47,324 nucleotides of DNA from Lacrimispora amygdalina (GTDB lineage: Bacteria > Bacillota > Clostridia > Lachnospirales > Lachnospiraceae): assembly GCF_003432035.1 (NCBI RefSeq), contig NZ_QOHO01000063.1, positions 1 to 47,324 of the forward strand, in the 5' to 3' direction. The translations under genes were made by a program, and so were the position numbers. The notes below the pieces were generated by a model. The model ran no database searches. It saw only the letters and a list, made by a program, of their open reading frames with translations, and was not told the DNA's origin. This document shows, piece after piece, positions 26,901 to 35,003 of the stretch; positions within the stretch are counted from its first letter, which is position 1; the number at the start of each line of letters is the position of its first letter.

Positions 26901-29535
26901 AGCCTATGTGAATAGTCTGCTTACCGGGGAGGCCGCAGGGGTAACCGCAACTCTTACCTACAACAGCGGAACCGGGAAGTATGATGTTGCACTCTCCAAG
27001 GGCAGCGTGAATGATAGCAAGAGCCTTTCCATGACAGTGAATGTTGCTCCTGACCCGGATATTGCAATCGTTGCTGCGGCGAAAACCGCTGCACAGGGTA
27101 CAAGCTATGCTGACATGACTCAGACTGCGGCAACCGATGAGGACGCTATTAAAGCGGCACTGAAAAATACTGCGGAAACGGCGGTCAATAACAGCGATAT
27201 TACGGTCACCATAAACAAGGTAAGCTACATCGCACCGATTGCGGGAACTCCTGCAAATCCCAGCGGTACAAACGGCAGCTACACCTTTACCGTTACGGTA
27301 TCCAAAGGCAATCAAAGTGATACCACTGTGCAGAAAACCATTGTTATTACGGCAACGCCTTATACCGGTGTTACCGATGCACAGGCAGTCTCCGCGGCAA
27401 AAACGGCTTTGGTTGACGGAACGGTCAATGTCGCATTCGGCGCAGATCAGACGGCAAAAACAGCCGCCGTGCAGGCTTATGTGAATGGTCTGCTTTCCGG
27501 GAATGCCGCAGGGGTGACCGCAACTGTTACCTACAACAGCGGAACCGGGAAGTATGACGTTGCACTCTCCAAGGGCAGCGTGAATGACAGTAAAAGCCTT
27601 TCCATGACCGTGAATGTTGCTCCTGACCCGGATATTGCAATCGTCGCCGCGGCGAAAACCGCCGCCGAGAGCGCAAGCTATGCCAACATGACCCAAGCGA
27701 CGGCACCCAATGAGAACACAATCAAGACCGCTTTGAAGTCAACCGCAGAAACGGCGGTGAGTAACGGTAGCGTTGCAGTCACCATAAATCAAATCAGCTA
27801 CACCCCGCCGATTGCGGGAACATCCACAAATCCCGGCGGCACAAATGGCAGCTACACCTTTACCATCACGGTGTCCAAGGGCAGCCAAAGCGAAACAACC
27901 GTGCAGAAAACTATCACCATCACGGCAACTCCCTATACAGGAGGAACTGGCGGTGGTGGGGGTAATGGTGGCGGCTCCGGCAGTGGTTCCAATACACCTG
28001 CTCCGTCCACTAAGCCCACCGAGCCTGTTACCGGCAATACGGAGAACAAGGCCACAGTGGACGGTAAGGGCAACGCCAACGTCAGCTTGACCGACAAGAA
28101 TATCACTGATGCCATTGCAGACGCAAAGGCCGAGGCGACAAAAAAAGGCGTTAATGCAGGCGACATCACGGCGGTGATCCATGTCACCACAGGCGGGAGG
28201 GATGCCAACACCGTGACGGTCAATCTGCCCAAGACTACACAGGAGCAGGTCATCGACAACAAGATTGCCAGCGTTCAGCTTGTTATTGACCGCCCCGATC
28301 TTACCATCGGCATTGACCTTGCGGCGGTGATGGAGATCAACCGGCAGGCAAAGGCCGACGTACAGCTTTCCGCTACCCGCATAGACAACGCAAAGCTGTC
28401 CGGCGATGCGAAGTCCGCCATCGGCAACCGTCCTGCATATGACCTCAAAGCCCTCTACGGCAGCGGCAAGTCCGTAACCGACTTTGGCAAGGGCAGTGTC
28501 AGTGTGGAGATTCCTTACACCCTGAAAAAAGGCGAAATTGCGGGCAATGTCTATGCCGTGTATGTGGACGCAAAAGGCAAAGTGATCTATCTCACCGATT
28601 CCAGTTATGATGCAAGGCGCGGAACAGTGGTGTTTTCCACCAGCCATTTCTCTACCTACGGTATAGCCTACAAAGCCAGCTTCAACTTTACCGACATTGA
28701 CGGTCATTGGGCAAAGGATGATATTCTCTTTGTCGCAAACCGTGGCCTCATGACCGGCACCAGCTCCACCACGTTCAGCCCAAACGGTTCTATGACACGG
28801 GGTATGTTTGTAACAGCGCTCGGACGTTTGGCAGACGCCGACGTGAGCGGCTATACAAAGAGCAGCTTCACCGATGTGAAAGCCAATGCCTATTACATGG
28901 GCTATATCGAATGGGGCGTAAAAAACAACATACTGGTCGGCATCGACGGCGACAAATTCGACCCTGACGGCCTTGTGACCCGTGAGCAGATGGCGGTTAT
29001 TATGGACAGGTATGCCACGGCGATCGGGTTTAAGCTGCCGGAAGTTCACGCACAGAACACCTTTGCCGATAACGCCAAAATTGGCGCATGGGCGGCTTCT
29101 TCCGTAAAGCGCATCCAGATGGCAGGCATCATCCAAGGTAAGAGAAATAATCTCTACGACCCGCAGGGAACGGCCACTCGCGCTGAGGTTTCGGCGGTGT
29201 TGCGGCGCTTCGTGGAACTGGCAATTTTCAACGACACAGCCCAAGGCTGGTCAATGAACGACAGCGGCCAATGGATGTATTATGAAAATGGCAAGCCCAT
29301 CATTGGGAAAAAGGACATCGGCGGCACGACCTATACTTTCGACCAGTACGGTGTGACGGCGGATGTGCCGAAAGACCGGACTTATTCCACCTACACGGTA
29401 CAGCGAGGCGACAGTTTCTGGACGATTGCCCGTAAGTTTAACTGTACGATGGCTGAATTGGAACGGCTGAACAATAAAGGCCGATTCTCCCTCATCCATC
29501 CCGGCGATGTACTCCGGGTACCGGAACAGAAATAA
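23908..29535 (+). CDS. Giant secreted surface protein with SLH repeats and LysM
   Basis: This is a 1,875-residue exported protein. It starts at GTG 23908, with AGGAGG 11 bases upstream. Order of parts: signal peptide (residues 1-25, cleavage after AMA); an Ig-like region near residue 120-170; a long beta-helix-like region of NGG/NNT-rich repeats to about residue 770; Ig-like domains to about residue 960; two tandem 191-residue units (about residues 964-1346); a Gly/Ser linker; a beta-rich module; three SLH motifs (from FTDIDGHWAKDD near residue 1593); a WYYEN-type choline-binding-like repeat; and a C-terminal LysM (YTVQRGDSFWTIARKF). SLH and LysM both bind cell wall, so it is probably anchored twice. 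The DNA looks more GC-rich than host genes. It likely acts in adhesion; the ligand is unknown. Confidence 0.9.
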   Translation: MRKRILSIWLSVCMVLTLLPISAMAEEAGTPIGVSEEIIAFAPLDETEMSVPIGTSVEDLELPESLTATVRAAVVANSGTIEEAVQDSGNPDNLTEATPGSATPTDSGEQEKADEVTEPEWNVTASDIPVTWTSEPEYNGNENGDYVFTPVIEGYKVSAELPEITVTVGAQPRMMLMRGAVPTDLWVGTTKVTDENASNVLGDSGTPTVTYDEESNTLTLNGANITGATQSLSGGGSRTCGIFKESGDLNIVLHGNNTIGFSANSDFSIAGIYTEGQLSIKGTSTSTDSLSVTNTFATPGESFGIRGTTGVTIEGCTVNATAGSITDDQNTSGIYVNTGSLSIKNAVVTGTGGSTQGESFGICTDQGLLSIENSTVTANGGDGTRGSYGLVAVLTATISNSTVTATGNTCAFFFIQPLTITGHTATASTNRSGDGATAVTLDTNVYGTSNTYKYVKIAPPQAQWGVAGSDGAAPTTWIGSGTLGDAMTYANANSGAYIKLQGDVDTTAVLDFAAGKTTVLDLNGFDVNRGLTSAIQNGMVLKVSGDLTLCDSSTTTVANQGTITGGNSSFNGGGVSVQEYGRFTMNGGNIANNSVSDSSAGGGVSVANNAVFTMKDGSIHNNTAIWGGGVGVPYANSPSGGSFTMTGGSITDNTATGSAYSSSGGVMLGGGMYTYSAIMSIGGTAKITGNKVVISGSETPSNLHITTQRIRISTPLTNGAQIGVSTNTAPTGDTPVAITDDNNADYSAYFHSDNSSYLIQNGTGNTVQLAVPVPVIGTLSISGSFTAGHNLALSELTAPTVTTKDGILITEKGWQSCVDSGSWTNWPEGGVLPLDTSATYKLRYYATYSGGTVYSNEVTLNVVGNTTALALTASPESQQIVGSSITLTATLTGYFTGPGVNGQAITFKNGGTDLGTANLNTGGVAVFTWTPDSTGTCSLTAEYAATPYNTAAASNTVSYTVTVDPDIAIVAAAKTTLVDGTVNVAFGADQTAKTAAVQAYVNSLLTGEAAGVTATLTYNSGTGKYDVALSKGSVNDSKSLSMTVNVAPDPDIAIVAAAKTAAQGTSYADMTQTAATDEDAIKAALKNTAETAVNNSDITVTINKVSYIAPIAGTPANPSGTNGSYTFTVTVSKGNQSDTTVQKTIVITATPYTGVTDAQAVSAAKTALVDGTVNVAFGADQTAKTAAVQAYVNGLLSGNAAGVTATVTYNSGTGKYDVALSKGSVNDSKSLSMTVNVAPDPDIAIVAAAKTAAESASYANMTQATAPNENTIKTALKSTAETAVSNGSVAVTINQISYTPPIAGTSTNPGGTNGSYTFTITVSKGSQSETTVQKTITITATPYTGGTGGGGGNGGGSGSGSNTPAPSTKPTEPVTGNTENKATVDGKGNANVSLTDKNITDAIADAKAEATKKGVNAGDITAVIHVTTGGRDANTVTVNLPKTTQEQVIDNKIASVQLVIDRPDLTIGIDLAAVMEINRQAKADVQLSATRIDNAKLSGDAKSAIGNRPAYDLKALYGSGKSVTDFGKGSVSVEIPYTLKKGEIAGNVYAVYVDAKGKVIYLTDSSYDARRGTVVFSTSHFSTYGIAYKASFNFTDIDGHWAKDDILFVANRGLMTGTSSTTFSPNGSMTRGMFVTALGRLADADVSGYTKSSFTDVKANAYYMGYIEWGVKNNILVGIDGDKFDPDGLVTREQMAVIMDRYATAIGFKLPEVHAQNTFADNAKIGAWAASSVKRIQMAGIIQGKRNNLYDPQGTATRAEVSAVLRRFVELAIFNDTAQGWSMNDSGQWMYYENGKPIIGKKDIGGTTYTFDQYGVTADVPKDRTYSTYTVQRGDSFWTIARKFNCTMAELERLNNKGRFSLIHPGDVLRVPEQK
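26797..27946 (+). repeat. Two tandem 573-bp repeats inside the surface-protein gene
   Basis: Matching landmarks lie exactly 573 bases (191 codons) apart, for example AGATCAGACGGCAAAAACAG at 26871 and 27444, and GATATTGCAATCGT at 27058 and 27631. Each unit has two halves that start with the related sequence DPDIAIVAAAKT or its variant. The units could recombine and change protein length. Confidence 0.85.
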
Positions 29536-29602
29536 AAAAGCTACAGGCTAAAGCGAAAATACCGCCAGACACCGTTGTAAAAGTGTTTGGCGGTATTCTT
29601 GC

Positions 29603-29953
29603 TTAAATACAGATAATTTGGGCTGTCACAATCTCGTCTGCAATTTCCTGCGCTTGTTCGGATAAGCGAATGCGCTCCATAGTATCATCTTCAGGCATGG
29701 GGTGTTTCCTCAGATAATCAGCACGGATTCGTTCCGCCAGTTCAAAGGCAGTTTTGTCAATGCTGGCACAATGTTCTGCCAACTTGCCGGTGAGAAGCAG
29801 TTCTCGATACATACCTGGTTTCTGTTCGCACAGATAGTTCAAGCGAAGCCATCCATATCTCCCCAAGTCAGCAAGTTCGGCTTTTCCGTCAATCTCAATG
29901 TTGGGGTACAGTAACCCATCAATCTCTGTGTATTCAAATTCAAATTTTGCCAT
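29603..29953 (-). CDS. TnpV-like transposon protein
   Basis: This 116-residue protein fits the TnpV family. It begins with a beta-rich segment ending YPNIEID, has the GRYGWLRLNYLCEQKPGMYRELLLTGKL core (residues 32-59), then acidic helices ending EEIADEIVTAQII-like. GGAGG lies nine bases before the ATG. TnpV is found in Tn4451-type elements and its role is unknown. It marks the right end of the element, about 80 bases from the terminal repeat. Confidence 0.85.
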   Translation of the reverse strand: MAKFEFEYTEIDGLLYPNIEIDGKAELADLGRYGWLRLNYLCEQKPGMYRELLLTGKLAEHCASIDKTAFELAERIRADYLRKHPMPEDDTMERIRLSEQAQEIADEIVTAQIICI

Positions 29954-30032
29954 AAAGCAAATCCTCCAATAAAGATCATTTACAATTCATCGGTAATCGT
30001 CTGGCTGTTGGCTAAACAATTATGATTTTCGT

Positions 30033-30046
30033 AAACATCCTTATTG
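30033..30046 (-). repeat. Right terminal inverted repeat of the mobilizable element
   Basis: This is the reverse complement of the 14-base sequence at 15293-15306. Confidence 0.8.
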
Positions 30047-30060
30047 GAGGATTGCTAAAG

Positions 30061-30074
30061 TGGAGGACTTTTTT
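30061..30074 (+). terminator. Right half of the split pgi terminator
   Basis: TGGAGGACTTTTTT is the 3' arm and T run that paired with 15263-15277 before the insertion. On its own it cannot terminate. Confidence 0.85.
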
Positions 30075-30088
30075 AATGCGAATAAATA

Positions 30089-30355
30089 TTATTCTTCTAT
30101 AATCTGTATTTCAAGAAAATCAAAATCAATTGGTTCCATAAAATTATCCTGAGTAAATCGTGCTTTTGAATGAATTTTAAATTCCTTAACGGTGGAATCA
30201 AGCCATATGGGCTTTCCAAGATCAAACTGATAGCAGATCTCCTCCAGAGACTGAAAGACCATGGAAGTCCTGGACAGACTGTAATCGGAGATGCATATGA
30301 CTGTATCCTTAACGATCCGTGTGTTGTTTATTAATTTTGCCCACATACGAAACAT
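30089..30355 (-). CDS. Conserved-looking hypothetical protein
   Basis: This protein of about 88 residues starts at MFRMWAKLINNTRIVKDTVI, with a GAAGGG-like site upstream; the open frame extends to 30472 without a better site. It has no membrane segment, a mixed alpha/beta look and an acidic end (DFDFLEIQIIEE). I do not recognise the family. It was the convergent neighbour of pgi before the element arrived and shared its terminator. Confidence 0.55.
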   Translation of the reverse strand: MFRMWAKLINNTRIVKDTVICISDYSLSRTSMVFQSLEEICYQFDLGKPIWLDSTVKEFKIHSKARFTQDNFMEPIDFDFLEIQIIEE

Positions 30356-30523
30356 AATGATTTTCCCTTCTATCTGACAAATTTCGGTTAAACGGCAGTA
30401 TTTTTCTGAAACGATTATAGCATTATGTGCAGGAATATGGCAAGGAAGAAATACAGGACATTGTAAAACCAATCAACCTATGATAAAATTGTGAGAGGAA
30501 AAACCGAAGGAGGAAGACAAAAG

Positions 30524-31615
30524 ATGGCACAGCCTATAGAAGATCAGGTTGGATTTCTTGGAGAGGCATGCAGAGCCGTTCAGGAACTATCGGTAAGCAG
30601 GAGTTTGCTGGAGAAATACCGTCTGGAAGAAAAGAGTCTTTTAAGAGAACTGGAAGCAGAGAGAAAGGCTGTGACCGATGCCATCAGCCTTACGGTGAAA
30701 AAGAGGATCCAGGAGATTAACGATACCTATGACGGGGAGATCGCTAAGGAACAGGACCATTTAAAGCGCTTAAGGAACAAGCGGGAGAAAGCGAAAACCC
30801 AGGGAGTAAAGGAACGGATTGAAGAAGAGACTCAGGAGCTTAAGGACAAAAACAGGGAGCTCTTTTCTGAGTTAAAATCTGTTTTTAAACGGGATCATGT
30901 TCCGTCCTACTGTAGAAGCACATGGTATTACGCGCTGTTTTTTACCAGGGGATTTTCTGAATTTATCATACTTTTTTTTACTGCGCTCATTTTCTTTCTT
31001 GCCATTCCCTGCGGGATCTATTTTCTGATACCCGAAAGAAAAGCATTTTACCTGGCAGGTATCTATTTTGTGTCCATTCTGCTTTTTGGAGGAATTTATA
31101 TACTGATTAATAACCGGACAAGAGTCAGACATCCGGAGGCGTTAAAAAAAGGAAGAGCGATTAAAAATTCGATAAAGTCCAACCGGAGAAAGCTCCGTTC
31201 CATTGTCCGTTCTATAAAAAAGGACCGGAATGAGACCGTATATAATCTGGAACGGTTCGATGATGAGATAGCTAAGACAGAACAGGATCTTGCTGATATT
31301 GCAGATAAGAAGCAGGAAGCATTAAATACATTTGATAAGGTGACAAGTACCATTATTTCCGATGAGATCGCCAGCAGCAAGAGAGAGAAGATTTCGCAGC
31401 TTGAGAAAGAGCATGAAGACGCGGTCAATAACTGGAAGGAAGCTCAGATACGGGTTAAGGAACAGACACTGTTTATCAATGATAACTATGCTTCTTATAT
31501 CGGATCTGAATTTATGATCCCGGAAAAGCTTGACCAGCTGGCTGATATTATACGAATGGGAAAGGCCTTAACCATCAGTGAGGCCAAGGAAATTTATAAT
31601 ACCATGAAAGACTAA
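30524..31615 (+). CDS. Coiled-coil membrane protein of unknown function
   Basis: This 363-residue protein has long heptad-rich helices at residues 20-115 and 210-330, separated by two adjacent membrane segments near residues 145-205 (FIILFFTALIFFLAIPCGIYF and AGIYFVSILLFGGIYILI). Both coiled coils would lie on the cytoplasmic side. It begins at ATG 30524, with GGAGGAAG upstream. I do not recognise a family. It stands alone with its own terminator. Confidence 0.75.
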   Translation: MAQPIEDQVGFLGEACRAVQELSVSRSLLEKYRLEEKSLLRELEAERKAVTDAISLTVKKRIQEINDTYDGEIAKEQDHLKRLRNKREKAKTQGVKERIEEETQELKDKNRELFSELKSVFKRDHVPSYCRSTWYYALFFTRGFSEFIILFFTALIFFLAIPCGIYFLIPERKAFYLAGIYFVSILLFGGIYILINNRTRVRHPEALKKGRAIKNSIKSNRRKLRSIVRSIKKDRNETVYNLERFDDEIAKTEQDLADIADKKQEALNTFDKVTSTIISDEIASSKREKISQLEKEHEDAVNNWKEAQIRVKEQTLFINDNYASYIGSEFMIPEKLDQLADIIRMGKALTISEAKEIYNTMKD

Positions 31616-31621
31616 AATGAA

Positions 31622-31667
31622 GGTACAGGAACCTGCCGGGGCAAGTGGCAGGCCTGTACTTTTTTTG
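31622..31667 (+). terminator. Rho-independent terminator
   Basis: GTACAGG (31623-31629) and CCTGCC pair with GGCAGG and CCTGTAC (to 31659); the stem is followed by eight T residues. Confidence 0.93.
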
Positions 31668-31689
31668 CATTTTTCTAAAGGAATGGGGT

Positions 31690-31719
31690 GAATAATTCCA
31701 GGAAACCCGGCTTATAATA
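31690..31719 (+). promoter_or_regulatory. Possible forespore (sigma-G/F type) promoter of yyaC
   Basis: GAATA (31690-31694), 18 bases, then TATAATA (31713-31719) fits the sigma-G pattern GHATR-18-CATHHTA with one mismatch, and suits a sporulation gene. The -10 also resembles a vegetative box, so the call is tentative. Confidence 0.5.
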
Positions 31720-31755
31720 GAACAGAGAAAAATAAGGACAGCAGGGCAGTATATT

Positions 31756-32355
31756 ATGAAATTATGGGAAAGAATTGCGATCCGGGGAAATCGGGATGTT
31801 TTTTATTACGACACCAGGCAGACCTTTGAAGCAGAGGAGTTTGCATCCAGACTTTACAACATGATATGCTCGGAGCAGGAGAATGGGAAATCGGCCGGTG
31901 TGCTGTTTTTATGTATCGGCACCGACCGTTCCACGGGAGACAGCCTTGGGCCCTTAATTGGTTATAAGCTAAATGAAATGGGACTGGAACATTTGGAGAT
32001 ACTGGGTACGTTAGAGCGTCCGGTTCATGCCATGAATTTAGAAACGTATCAGACAATTTTGAAACTGCGATACCCCAATCATGTGGTGGTGGCAGTGGAT
32101 GCTTCGGTAGGAAATATAGAGCATATTGGTTATATTACCCTTGGAAAAGGAGCGTTAAAACCAGGCCTTGGAGTGAGCAAGGAGCTTCGGGCTGTTGGGG
32201 ATATATTTATCACAGGTATTGTGGGAAGCTGCGGAAATTACGATCCCCTTATGCTTCAAAGTATCCGGCTTTCTGTTGTCATGCGCATGGCGGACTGCAT
32301 CAGCAGCAGCATCTGTATTGTCGAAAAGTTATGGGAAAATACGTACTTTCTTTGA
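31756..32355 (+). CDS. yyaC: Sporulation protein YyaC (DUF1256, spore protease-like)
   Basis: This 199-residue protein has the YyaC features: CIGTDRSTGDSLGPLIGYKL near residue 55, GTLERPVHAMNL near residue 85, and VVAVDASVGNIEHIG near residue 115. The fold is related to the spore protease GPR. It is expressed in the forespore of Bacillus; the exact role is not settled. Its presence indicates that the organism forms spores. Confidence 0.92.
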   Translation: MKLWERIAIRGNRDVFYYDTRQTFEAEEFASRLYNMICSEQENGKSAGVLFLCIGTDRSTGDSLGPLIGYKLNEMGLEHLEILGTLERPVHAMNLETYQTILKLRYPNHVVVAVDASVGNIEHIGYITLGKGALKPGLGVSKELRAVGDIFITGIVGSCGNYDPLMLQSIRLSVVMRMADCISSSICIVEKLWENTYFL

Positions 32356-32417
32356 CACGTTTTTTAAATACCATATGCTATGATTCATTGGATTAAATAG
32401 AATAGCGGGGTGATCCA

Positions 32418-33656
32418 ATGGATGAATTATACAATCCTTTCCCAAAACTGCCGAAAAATATCAGACAGATTGGGGAGAGGGATGAAATCGTAAAATTATA
32501 TGTAGAGGATTATGTTAACACATATTTAAAACGTCTGTACCCTGTAAGCGGACAAAGGCTGCGGGTTGGACTTCTGTTAGGAAGTATGGAATTAAATGAC
32601 GGGACTCCATATATCTTTATTGACGGAGCGCTTGAGATGGAGGATGTAACAGAGGATGGCCGGAAGGTATCTTTTACAGAACTGTCATGGAAAAGAGCTT
32701 CCCAAAATATGGAACAGCTTTTTCCCAAACGGTCCATACAGGGCTGGTTTCTATGTGGAAGTCCCGGGGATGATTTAAGTCCTTTGAATTACTGGAAGCA
32801 GCATATGCAGTATTTTGGAGGTCCCAACAAATTAATGTATTTAAGCTGTGGAACAGAAGGAGATGAAACAGTTTATGTAACCTCGGAGGATGGCTTTTAC
32901 AAGCTTCAGGGGTACAGTATCTATTATGAACGAAATCAGATGATGCAGGACTATATGGTACTGCGTAAGGATGTAAAACGTATCGAAACCGATACAAATG
33001 ATAAGGTAATTGAAGAATTCCGCAAGCGAATGGGCGAGAATAAGGAAGAAGCAGCGGACAGGCATCAGACTGTCGGACTTCTCCGGGGCATGTGCATGGC
33101 CATGTCAGTCGTCATATTAGCTGGCGGAATTGTTATGTTTAACAACTATGAACAGATGGACAGTATGGAGAGCGTGGTAGTATCTGCAATTCCTGCCAAA
33201 GCTGAAAAACTCCTGCTGGGTGATAAGGCTCAGCAGAAAGACGGAAAAAAGGAATCCGGAGTTATAGTAGAGGAAGCAGACGGAGAGGTTTATCCAACTT
33301 CTGCAGTCAATAAGGAAACGATGTCAGAAACCATGCCGGAAACTTCACAGGCGCAGACCGCGGCACAGGCTGGGGAATCAGCCGGGGAGACGGCTGCAGC
33401 GGCAGAAACAACGGCCGCGGCCCCAAAAATTACGGAAGAAACCGTGACAAAGGCAGCAAAGCCTGAGACTTCTCCTGCGACGGAGGCTGCAGCAGCTGAC
33501 GGCCAGCGGACGCATACAGTGGTAGAAGGGGAAACGTTGTATGGGATCTGTATTGCCGAATACAACAACGTCAATAAATTAAAGGAAATATGTGAGCTGA
33601 ATGGGCTGGAGGACGAAAATAAGATAGTTGCGGGTCAGAAATTGCGTCTTCCATAG
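32418..33656 (+). CDS. Membrane protein with MPN/JAMM-like N-domain and C-terminal LysM
   Basis: This 412-residue protein has an N-terminal domain (about residues 30-180) whose strand pattern resembles an MPN/JAMM fold: RVGLLLGSMEL, then IFIDGALEM, then GWFLCGSPGDDLSPLNYWKQH, where active JAMM proteases have GWxHSHP...S..D. The first catalytic histidine position is occupied by other residues. A membrane segment follows near residues 222-245, then a low-complexity Ala/Glu/Thr stretch. A LysM ends the protein (HTVVEGETLYGICIAEYNNV). The LysM suggests cell-wall or spore-coat peptidoglycan contact, with the N-domain in the cytoplasm. Confidence 0.75.
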   Translation: MDELYNPFPKLPKNIRQIGERDEIVKLYVEDYVNTYLKRLYPVSGQRLRVGLLLGSMELNDGTPYIFIDGALEMEDVTEDGRKVSFTELSWKRASQNMEQLFPKRSIQGWFLCGSPGDDLSPLNYWKQHMQYFGGPNKLMYLSCGTEGDETVYVTSEDGFYKLQGYSIYYERNQMMQDYMVLRKDVKRIETDTNDKVIEEFRKRMGENKEEAADRHQTVGLLRGMCMAMSVVILAGGIVMFNNYEQMDSMESVVVSAIPAKAEKLLLGDKAQQKDGKKESGVIVEEADGEVYPTSAVNKETMSETMPETSQAQTAAQAGESAGETAAAAETTAAAPKITEETVTKAAKPETSPATEAAAADGQRTHTVVEGETLYGICIAEYNNVNKLKEICELNGLEDENKIVAGQKLRLP

Positions 33657-33728
33657 AAAAACTTAATGCGTTTCTCTCTGATTTGATGTATACTACAATT
33701 ATATATGGGCATTTTTAGGAGAAACTGC

Positions 33729-35003
33729 ATGAGCGATATGAACTCTATGAACAGAGAGATAAAGAAAGACCAGCTGCGGCGTCAGATTGTCCCGGCTTCA
33801 CCGCAAAAGGACGAGGACAGTAATGAAATCATAAAAAGAGCCCGCACTAAGGTGAAAAAGAAAAAATTAAAGATTTTTCTGGTGGTGTTTTTTATCCTGT
33901 GTGCAGGGGCAGTCAGTCTGTATACATATTTTAACTATTGTCAGTATACTGGATACAGTGTCATCTGGGAAAAAACGCTGAATGAGGGAAGCTATGTAGG
34001 ATATTTAAATTTCGGCAGCAATGTGCTGAAATACAGCAAAGATGGGGCTTCGTATATAGATGCTGAGGGAAAAGAGGTATGGATACAAAGCTATGAGATG
34101 AAATCACCGGTTGCCAGTGTAAACGGTCCCTACGCGGTTATTGCGGATCAGCAGGGGAATTCGATCTATATCTTTGATAAGACAGGAAATACCGGAGTGG
34201 CTAATACTGTGCTTCCCATTATAAAGGCTTCTGTATCTGCTCACGGTGTAGTAGCGGCAATCTTAGAAGATACTACTTCCAATTATGTGTATTTTTATAA
34301 ACGGGATGGAAGCTCTCTGGATGTGAAGATTAAGGCTCTTTTAGGAGGCGATTCCGGTTATCCGGTAGATATCAGTTTATCTCCTGATGGAACACAGCTG
34401 ATTGGATCCTATGCATTTTTAAAGAATGGAACCATGAATGGAAGGGTTGCTTTTCATAATTTTGCAGAAATTGGGAAAAGCGTACCGGACAGGCTTGTGG
34501 GGGGATTTGATGAACCTTATGAGTCAACACTAGTAGCACAGGTCAGATTTCTTGATGATACATATTCCTGCGCATTTGCAGATAACGGTATTTCGTTTTA
34601 TTCCACGAAGAATGCGCTTTCTCCGGAACTGATTAAGCAGGTGCCTGCAGAGGAGGAAATTAAAAGTGTATTTTATTCGGACAAGTATGTGGGAATGATT
34701 CTGGACAATCCTGAAGGGGAAAATCCTTATAAGCTTAATGTATATAAATCCAATGGGAATCCGGTGTTTACCAGTGGTTTCCAATATCAGTATACGCATG
34801 CCGATATTGACGGAAACCTGGTAATTTTGTATAATGAAGACTCTTGCAGAGTCTATAATATGTCAGGAAGGCTTAAGTTTTCCGGTACATTTGATTTTCC
34901 CATATCGAAAATCCGAAACGGCAGATTTCCCAATACTCTGATCGTGACAGGACCCCAAAACATGAAAGAAATAAGATTACAAATAGGAGGACAATACCAA
35001 TGA
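33729..35003 (+). CDS. DUF5711-family membrane-anchored protein
   Basis: This 424-residue protein has a basic cytoplasmic start, one membrane segment near residues 48-68 and an extracytoplasmic domain that looks like a beta-propeller (repeated strands such as VLKYSKDGASYIDAEGKEVW and VNGPYAVIADQQGNSIYIFDKTG). It fits the DUF5711 family of clostridia, whose function is unknown. ATG 33729 has AGGAG seven bases upstream. The last four bases overlap the transketolase start, so the two are translationally coupled. Confidence 0.82.
   Translation: MSDMNSMNREIKKDQLRRQIVPASPQKDEDSNEIIKRARTKVKKKKLKIFLVVFFILCAGAVSLYTYFNYCQYTGYSVIWEKTLNEGSYVGYLNFGSNVLKYSKDGASYIDAEGKEVWIQSYEMKSPVASVNGPYAVIADQQGNSIYIFDKTGNTGVANTVLPIIKASVSAHGVVAAILEDTTSNYVYFYKRDGSSLDVKIKALLGGDSGYPVDISLSPDGTQLIGSYAFLKNGTMNGRVAFHNFAEIGKSVPDRLVGGFDEPYESTLVAQVRFLDDTYSCAFADNGISFYSTKNALSPELIKQVPAEEEIKSVFYSDKYVGMILDNPEGENPYKLNVYKSNGNPVFTSGFQYQYTHADIDGNLVILYNEDSCRVYNMSGRLKFSGTFDFPISKIRNGRFPNTLIVTGPQNMKEIRLQIGGQYQ

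Noticed and set aside
26767-29244. Long antisense open frames (309 and 501 residues) inside the giant surface-protein gene
   Set aside because: They lie opposite a GC-rich gene with tandem repeats, repeat with the same period, and have no ribosome sites. They are codon-usage shadows.
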